From Candidatus Neomicrothrix sp. UBA4542 (GTDB taxonomy: Bacteria; Actinomycetota; Acidimicrobiia; Acidimicrobiales; Poriferisodalaceae): DNA of 9,258 nucleotides. Of this stretch, positions 6,400 through 9,258 are shown in pieces. The notes under the pieces are model-generated. The model saw only the letters and a list, made by a program, of their open reading frames with translations. It was not told the DNA's origin and searched no databases. The stretch is from the NCBI GenBank assembly GCA_002388005.1, contig DGLO01000048.1:1-9258 (forward strand), written 5' to 3'. How positions within the stretch are numbered: the first letter of the stretch is position 1; each line of letters starts with the position of its first letter. The position numbers were made by a program, and so were the translations under genes.

Positions 6400-6771
6400 T
6401 CAGCTACCCAGCGGAGCACAGTCGCTTCCGCAGTCGAGCTCCCCTTGGGTTGTGGGAGTTGCTGGTCGATGCAGCACTCCTGAAGTTGGGGTAACGCAAA
6501 GTTCGTCTCCTTCGACGCGGCATTCGGCGTCGACGATCATGGAGTAGCCGTCTGCTTCATGCGGCGGCCAGAGGATGACAACCTTGGGTCGTTGGTCAAC
6601 GTTGCGAGCAGCAGTGCGGCTTACCGGACAGCGCAGAGTTCCCTGATCCACGCGGAACGTCATGTGGGCGACGTGAGAGGTTTGATCGTCGCTAACAGTC
6701 AAAAGAAAGGCAGAGTAGCCGTATCGTTTGAGCTCGGTTTCGAGTTGGCCGGGGTCGACTGGAATACTCAT
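6400..6771 (-). CDS. Pyridoxamine 5'-phosphate oxidase-like split-barrel protein
   Basis: This 123-residue protein looks like a small FMN/F420-binding split-barrel (PNPOx-like) protein. Strands typical of the fold are visible: GYSAFLLTVSDDQTSHVAHM (18-37), GTLRCPV, then RTAARNVDQRPKVVILWPP (52-70; the Arg-x-x-x-Asn-Val segment contacts cofactor phosphate in relatives), GYSMIVDAECRVEGDELCV and TPTSGVLHRP. The C-terminal tail ends in CGSDC (114-118), a compact cysteine pair. The activity is not known; relatives are annotated only as pyridoxamine-phosphate-oxidase family and true vitamin B6 oxidase function is unlikely at this size. The ATG at 6771 gives the usual short N-terminus MSIPVDPGQL; an ATG at 6792 adds seven residues without a ribosome site. 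Its TGA is one base from the likely CoA-transferase start, so the two are probably translated together. Confidence 0.75.
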   Translation of the reverse strand: MSIPVDPGQLETELKRYGYSAFLLTVSDDQTSHVAHMTFRVDQGTLRCPVSRTAARNVDQRPKVVILWPPHEADGYSMIVDAECRVEGDELCVTPTSGVLHRPATPTTQGELDCGSDCAPLGS

Positions 6772-6814
6772 GCCCGAGAGCCTAGGCGCCATGCGCGGCG
6801 ACGAGAAGCGTCAG

Positions 6815-6842
6815 TTGCATCGCTGAGGCGCGCTGATAGCTT
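6815..6842 (+). promoter_or_regulatory. Weak candidate promoter of the tRNA-Ala gene
   Basis: TTGCAT (6815-6820) and TAGCTT (6837-6842) are 16 bases apart, and the second lies 12 bases before the first tRNA base, a sensible distance for a short 5' leader. Each box matches the sigma-70 consensus at about half its positions. No other better pair is visible in 6772-6854, which must also serve the divergent split-barrel gene. Confidence 0.25.
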
Positions 6843-6854
6843 GGGGTGTTCTTC

Positions 6855-6927
6855 GGGGCTATAGCTCAGTTGGTAGAGCACTTCCATGGCATGGAAGGGG
6901 TCAGGGGTTCAATTCCCCTTAGCTCCA
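6855..6927 (+). tRNA. tRNA-Ala (anticodon GGC)
   Basis: All arms fold without gaps in 73 bases: acceptor GGGGCTA/TAGCTCC, D-arm GCTC/GAGC, anticodon stem CTTCC/GGAAG with loop ATGGCAT, five-base variable loop and T-arm AGGGG/CCCCT with TTCAATT loop. The anticodon GGC (6888-6890) reads GCC/GCU alanine codons. The third acceptor pair is G3:U70, the main identity element for alanyl-tRNA synthetase, which confirms the assignment. The discriminator is A (6927) and is followed by CGA, so CCA is added after transcription. It stands alone, between the divergent split-barrel gene and the convergent desaturase. No flanking repeat or integrase suggests use as an attachment site. Confidence 0.97.
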
Positions 6928-6980
6928 CGACTCCGATGGAAAGAGCGATGTCGCGCAGACGCGCTGGAACCATCACCGAA

Positions 6981-7709
6981 TCAGGCGAGAGAGGTTCTGT
7001 TCTTCAACTCGCGTACGTCGGCGAGGCCACAACGTTGCGCAAGTTTGATGAGCCACCATGCCGCGTCCACATCCAATGGTTTGAAACCGAATCTCGCCGA
7101 CGTGGGTAATTCATGGTGATTGTTGTGGTAGCCCTCCCCGGAAGTCAGCGCTGCGAGCCAATGAAGGTTGGTCGCGCTGTTTTGGTAGGGACGTCGACCG
7201 AAAGTATGCCCGACTGCGTTAACTGCTCCGGAAAGCATCACATAGCTGACCATATGGAAGGCGAAAGCAAGAGCTCCCTGCCACCATCCCAGCCATAGAG
7301 CTAGCAGCACAGTTCCAACAATTAAACCCAGCGGGCCGCGATCGAACATCAACCGGTCCCACCTATCAGGGGCAAGATCTTTCCCCCACTTCTCAACTGT
7401 TACCGGATCGTTGGCTGCGCGCCGGTACAGCCAGAAGTTCGTGAATTGCACACGAACCCAGCCGAGTCGTGCAGGAGAGTGTGGGTCCGCTTCCTCATCG
7501 GTGTAAGCGTGATGTTTACGGTGGACCGCGGCCCACTCTCGAGCTTTAACTCCAGTGGTAAGCCATAGGAAAAATCGGAGGAGGAACGCAAACCCTGGAT
7601 GAAAGGTCACCGCTTTGTGGGCAAGCGACCGGTGAAGATACGCGGAGGTGGTCAACGTTGAGACCTGAGTCACGACAAAACCAACGACGATGGAAGTAAG
7701 TATCTGCAC
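6981..7709 (-). CDS. Fatty acid (acyl-CoA delta-9-type) desaturase
   Basis: This membrane-bound di-iron desaturase introduces a double bond into a fatty acyl chain. With the start used here (242 residues) the three histidine boxes are HRSLAH (26-31), HRKHH (63-67) and HNNHH (195-199); the extra NAVGH histidine (168) of the SCD-like group is present too. Hydrophobic stretches before box 1 (2-22), around 40-53 and at 127-166 are the expected membrane segments. Start: the frame is open to a GTG at 7823 (280 residues), but that overlaps the divergent crotonase start by nine bases and has no ribosome site. GTG 7709 has AGGA five bases upstream; a GTG at 7766 is a further option. The electron donor is not encoded here. 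The 53 bases to the tRNA show only a weak GCGC repeat. Substrate and position specificity are inferred from the family. Confidence 0.88.
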   Translation of the reverse strand: MQILTSIVVGFVVTQVSTLTTSAYLHRSLAHKAVTFHPGFAFLLRFFLWLTTGVKAREWAAVHRKHHAYTDEEADPHSPARLGWVRVQFTNFWLYRRAANDPVTVEKWGKDLAPDRWDRLMFDRGPLGLIVGTVLLALWLGWWQGALAFAFHMVSYVMLSGAVNAVGHTFGRRPYQNSATNLHWLAALTSGEGYHNNHHELPTSARFGFKPLDVDAAWWLIKLAQRCGLADVRELKNRTSLA

Positions 7710-7714
7710 GGCGG

Positions 7715-7718
7715 TCCT
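7715..7718 (-). promoter_or_regulatory. Shine-Dalgarno supporting the short desaturase start
   Basis: On the minus strand AGGA lies five bases before the GTG at 7709. None of the upstream candidate starts (7823, 7796 TTG, 7766) has a comparable purine-rich site, so this element tips the choice of start. Confidence 0.4.
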
Positions 7719-7767
7719 AGCTGGAAAGACACGAACAGCATGCCCGATAACCGGCTCAAAGGCCACA

Positions 7768-7796
7768 TCTATCGCAGTCCGGTACGGCTCGTTCAA
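7768..7796 (-). promoter_or_regulatory. Weak candidate promoter of the desaturase gene
   Basis: On the minus strand TTGAAC (7791-7796) and GATAGA (7768-7773) are 17 bases apart. The -35 keeps TTGA and the -10 keeps the central ATA. If used, transcription would begin near 7760, making starts at 7823 and 7796 impossible and leaving about 50 bases of leader before 7709. Confidence 0.2.
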
Positions 7797-7814
7797 TTCT
7801 GAGAGACTGCAGCT

Positions 7815-8651
7815 ATGAAGCACTCAAAGGCTGCCCCGGATGCGGTGACAGTCGACTACGTCGACTCCATTGCTGTAGTGCGACTCAATCGCCCGGATCG
7901 GCTCAACGCCTGGAATCACGAAATTTCTTCGGGTTTAGATACAGCTCTGCTGGATTGCTCAGAGGATCCCAAGGTTCGAGCAGTGGTCATTACCGGAGCC
8001 GGACGCGCTTTTTGTGCAGGTGCCGATCTTTCCGGGGGCAGTGACACGTTTGACCGTGATCGGAACCGCGACGTCCAAGACAACAGTGCGGCGAGAACCC
8101 CAAAAATGCTTCCGCATCAAGTGCCCAAGCCAGTGATCGCTGCAATCAACGGTGCGGCGGTTGGAGTCGGCGCAACGTATCCCCTGCTGTGTGACATCCG
8201 CGTCGCCGCGAAAAGTGCGCGAATTGGGTTCGTCTTTAATCGAATCGGAATGCTGCCCGAGTTGGGTTCGCACACGCTTCTACCAAGGGTCGTCGGTTTT
8301 TCGAATGCATCACAGTTGCTTATGGGGGCGGAACTGATCGATGCCGAAGACGCTCTTTCTATGGGGTTGGTGTCGTCAGTACACCCTGACGGCGATCTGC
8401 TGGACGAAGCCATAGAACTCGCTCTCCGTATGTCTGCAGCTGCTCCGGTTTCGGTAGCGGCCACGAAAAAGTTGCTGTGGAAAGGCCTCTCTCTAAGTTG
8501 GGATGAAATGCACCGATTGGAAGAGCCGGTGTTTCAGTGGGTGGGGCGACAACCTGACTCGGTTGAAGGCATCAATGCCTTTCTCGAAAAACGTCCCGCA
8601 AATTGGACTATGAACCCTTCCCAGGATCTACCCAAGGAGTTATTTGATTGA
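7815..8651 (+). CDS. Crotonase-fold enzyme, enoyl-CoA hydratase/isomerase family (ECI2-like features)
   Basis: The 278-residue protein has the crotonase fold: VVRLNRPDRLNAWN (21-34), VVITGAGRAFCAGADL (57-72, first oxyanion-hole segment), NGAAVGVGA (112-120, second oxyanion-hole segment) and a C-terminal helical region ending near NAFLEKRPANW. The two acid/base glutamates of enoyl-CoA hydratase are absent: the equivalents are Thr121 (in VGVGATYPLLCD) and Phe141. Instead Glu149 in MLPELGS occupies the place of the catalytic glutamate of peroxisomal-type delta3,delta2-enoyl-CoA isomerases, and the motif LEEPVFQ also resembles ECI2. A double-bond isomerase is therefore more likely than a hydratase; this rests on alignment by eye. 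Start: ATG 7815 has only a weak GAGA (7801-7804); GTG 7845 gives an N-terminus closer to the family. The next gene follows after one base. Confidence 0.88.
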   Translation: MKHSKAAPDAVTVDYVDSIAVVRLNRPDRLNAWNHEISSGLDTALLDCSEDPKVRAVVITGAGRAFCAGADLSGGSDTFDRDRNRDVQDNSAARTPKMLPHQVPKPVIAAINGAAVGVGATYPLLCDIRVAAKSARIGFVFNRIGMLPELGSHTLLPRVVGFSNASQLLMGAELIDAEDALSMGLVSSVHPDGDLLDEAIELALRMSAAAPVSVAATKKLLWKGLSLSWDEMHRLEEPVFQWVGRQPDSVEGINAFLEKRPANWTMNPSQDLPKELFD

Positions 8652-8652
8652 T

Positions 8653-9258
8653 ATGGCTGCATTTGACCACTTCGCCCTCGCATGTCAGAACCTCGAAGAA
8701 GGAGTTGACTTTGTTGAGGCTTTGACCGGTGTCCGAGCCGCGCCCGGTGGGCCGCATCCGGGAGTCGGCACTCACAACGCCTTGCTCTCACTTGGAACCG
8801 ACGTGTACCTCGAAATCATCGCGGTGGACCCCAACCAGGATGATCCTCCAAGACCTCGCCCGTTTGGAATAGACGAACACCCCGGGCCCCGCCTGGCGGC
8901 ATTCGCAGTCCACCCCAGTGAGGGGGAGACGATCGAGTCTGTTTCCGAAACGATTCGAAACCATGGGACAGATCCCGGTCCGGTGGTGGCTATGAGCCGC
9001 GTAAAGCCCGACGGGGAAGAAATTAGTTGGCGACTCACTCTGTCAAGTAACCAAAGGATGGTGCCATTTGTTATCGATTGGGGCGATACACCCAACCCAG
9101 CGACCATAACGCCCAAAGGATGCTTGCTCACCGAAGTGCGGGGCAGCGACCCCCAACTCGATCGCACTGTCGCGCTTCATCAACAACTCGGGCTCGACAT
9201 CAAAGTTTCTGAAGGCCCATCCTCGTTGGAAATCATTCTTCAGAGACCCGATGGTGGA
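8653..9258 (+). CDS. VOC family protein, glyoxalase-like domain (partial, runs off the right edge)
   Basis: The frame is open from ATG 8653 to the window end, 202 codons without a stop. The start MAAFDHFALACQNLEEGVDF with His6, the loop APGGPHPGVGTHNALLSLG (30-48) and YLEIIAVDP with Glu54 (52-60) are the signature of the glyoxalase-like subgroup of the vicinal oxygen chelate superfamily; His6 and Glu54 sit where metal ligands are found. A second module is seen from CLLTEVRGSDPQLDRTVALH to the edge. Family members of this form are usually a little over 200 residues, so probably only a few residues are missing. The reaction is unknown. The ATG follows the crotonase stop as TGA-T-ATG; AAGGAG (8634-8639) lies 13 bases upstream, rather far, so coupling to the upstream gene likely helps translation. 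Confidence 0.82.
   Translation, partial: MAAFDHFALACQNLEEGVDFVEALTGVRAAPGGPHPGVGTHNALLSLGTDVYLEIIAVDPNQDDPPRPRPFGIDEHPGPRLAAFAVHPSEGETIESVSETIRNHGTDPGPVVAMSRVKPDGEEISWRLTLSSNQRMVPFVIDWGDTPNPATITPKGCLLTEVRGSDPQLDRTVALHQQLGLDIKVSEGPSSLEIILQRPDGG

Noticed and set aside
6855..6927. tRNA-Ala as an attachment site of an integrated element
   Set aside because: No integrase, no repeated tRNA 3' end and ordinary metabolic genes on both sides.
6953..6964. GCGC-AGAC-GCGC repeat between tRNA-Ala and the desaturase
   Set aside because: A four-pair stem from a self-complementary tetramer is expected by chance and has no T-tract.
6846..7119. Plus-strand open frames running through the tRNA and desaturase 3' end
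   Set aside because: They translate the tRNA gene itself (a typical AIAQLVEHFHGMEG false product) and then antisense desaturase.
8772..9167. 131-codon minus-strand open frame opposite the VOC gene
   Set aside because: The plus frame shows clear VOC motifs; the minus frame has no recognisable motif or ribosome site and is explained by codon bias.

Overview
The window reads as chromosomal DNA of an actinobacterium, possibly an acidimicrobial or other moderate-GC lineage. Three things point there. The rpsT gene runs tail to tail into holA, an arrangement also known from Mycobacterium tuberculosis (Rv2412/Rv2413c). There is a luciferase-like oxidoreductase of the F420-dependent type and a small split-barrel protein of a type common in Actinobacteria. 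Many genes start with GTG, and the tRNA has no encoded CCA. The class-level placement is inference.

Layout. Positions 65-2088 are housekeeping: ribosomal protein S20 (+), then on the minus strand the DNA polymerase III delta subunit and, upstream of it, a thioredoxin-TPR protein. A 93-base divergent region (2089-2181) holds a strong inverted repeat. Positions 2182-5190 (+) encode an APH-fold phosphotransferase of the LvaA/ACAD10-like type, a luciferase-like oxidoreductase and an HMG-CoA lyase; the last two are separated by one base. Converging on them from the minus strand is a pair (6771-5199): a small FMN/F420-type split-barrel protein and a class III CoA-transferase, again one base apart. 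A tRNA-Ala(GGC) gene lies at 6855-6927. It is followed by an acyl-CoA/fatty acid desaturase (-), which diverges from a crotonase-fold enzyme (+, probably an enoyl-CoA isomerase). One base further on is a glyoxalase-like VOC protein that runs off the right edge.

Functionally the central and right parts concern acyl-CoA chemistry. The CoA-transferase could activate an organic acid (by family analogy, glutarate-type acids or free 3-hydroxy-3-methylglutarate). The lyase cleaves HMG-CoA to acetoacetate and acetyl-CoA. The kinase-fold protein may activate a hydroxyacyl-CoA for dehydroxylation. The crotonase shifts or hydrates double bonds. That these act in one pathway is inference from proximity.

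I see no mobile element, CRISPR array, prophage or plainly novel defence system. The points most worth a second look are the crotonase that lacks both hydratase glutamates, the kinase/lyase/CoA-transferase neighbourhood, the inverted repeat at 2134-2161, and the Cys-rich tail of the split-barrel protein.
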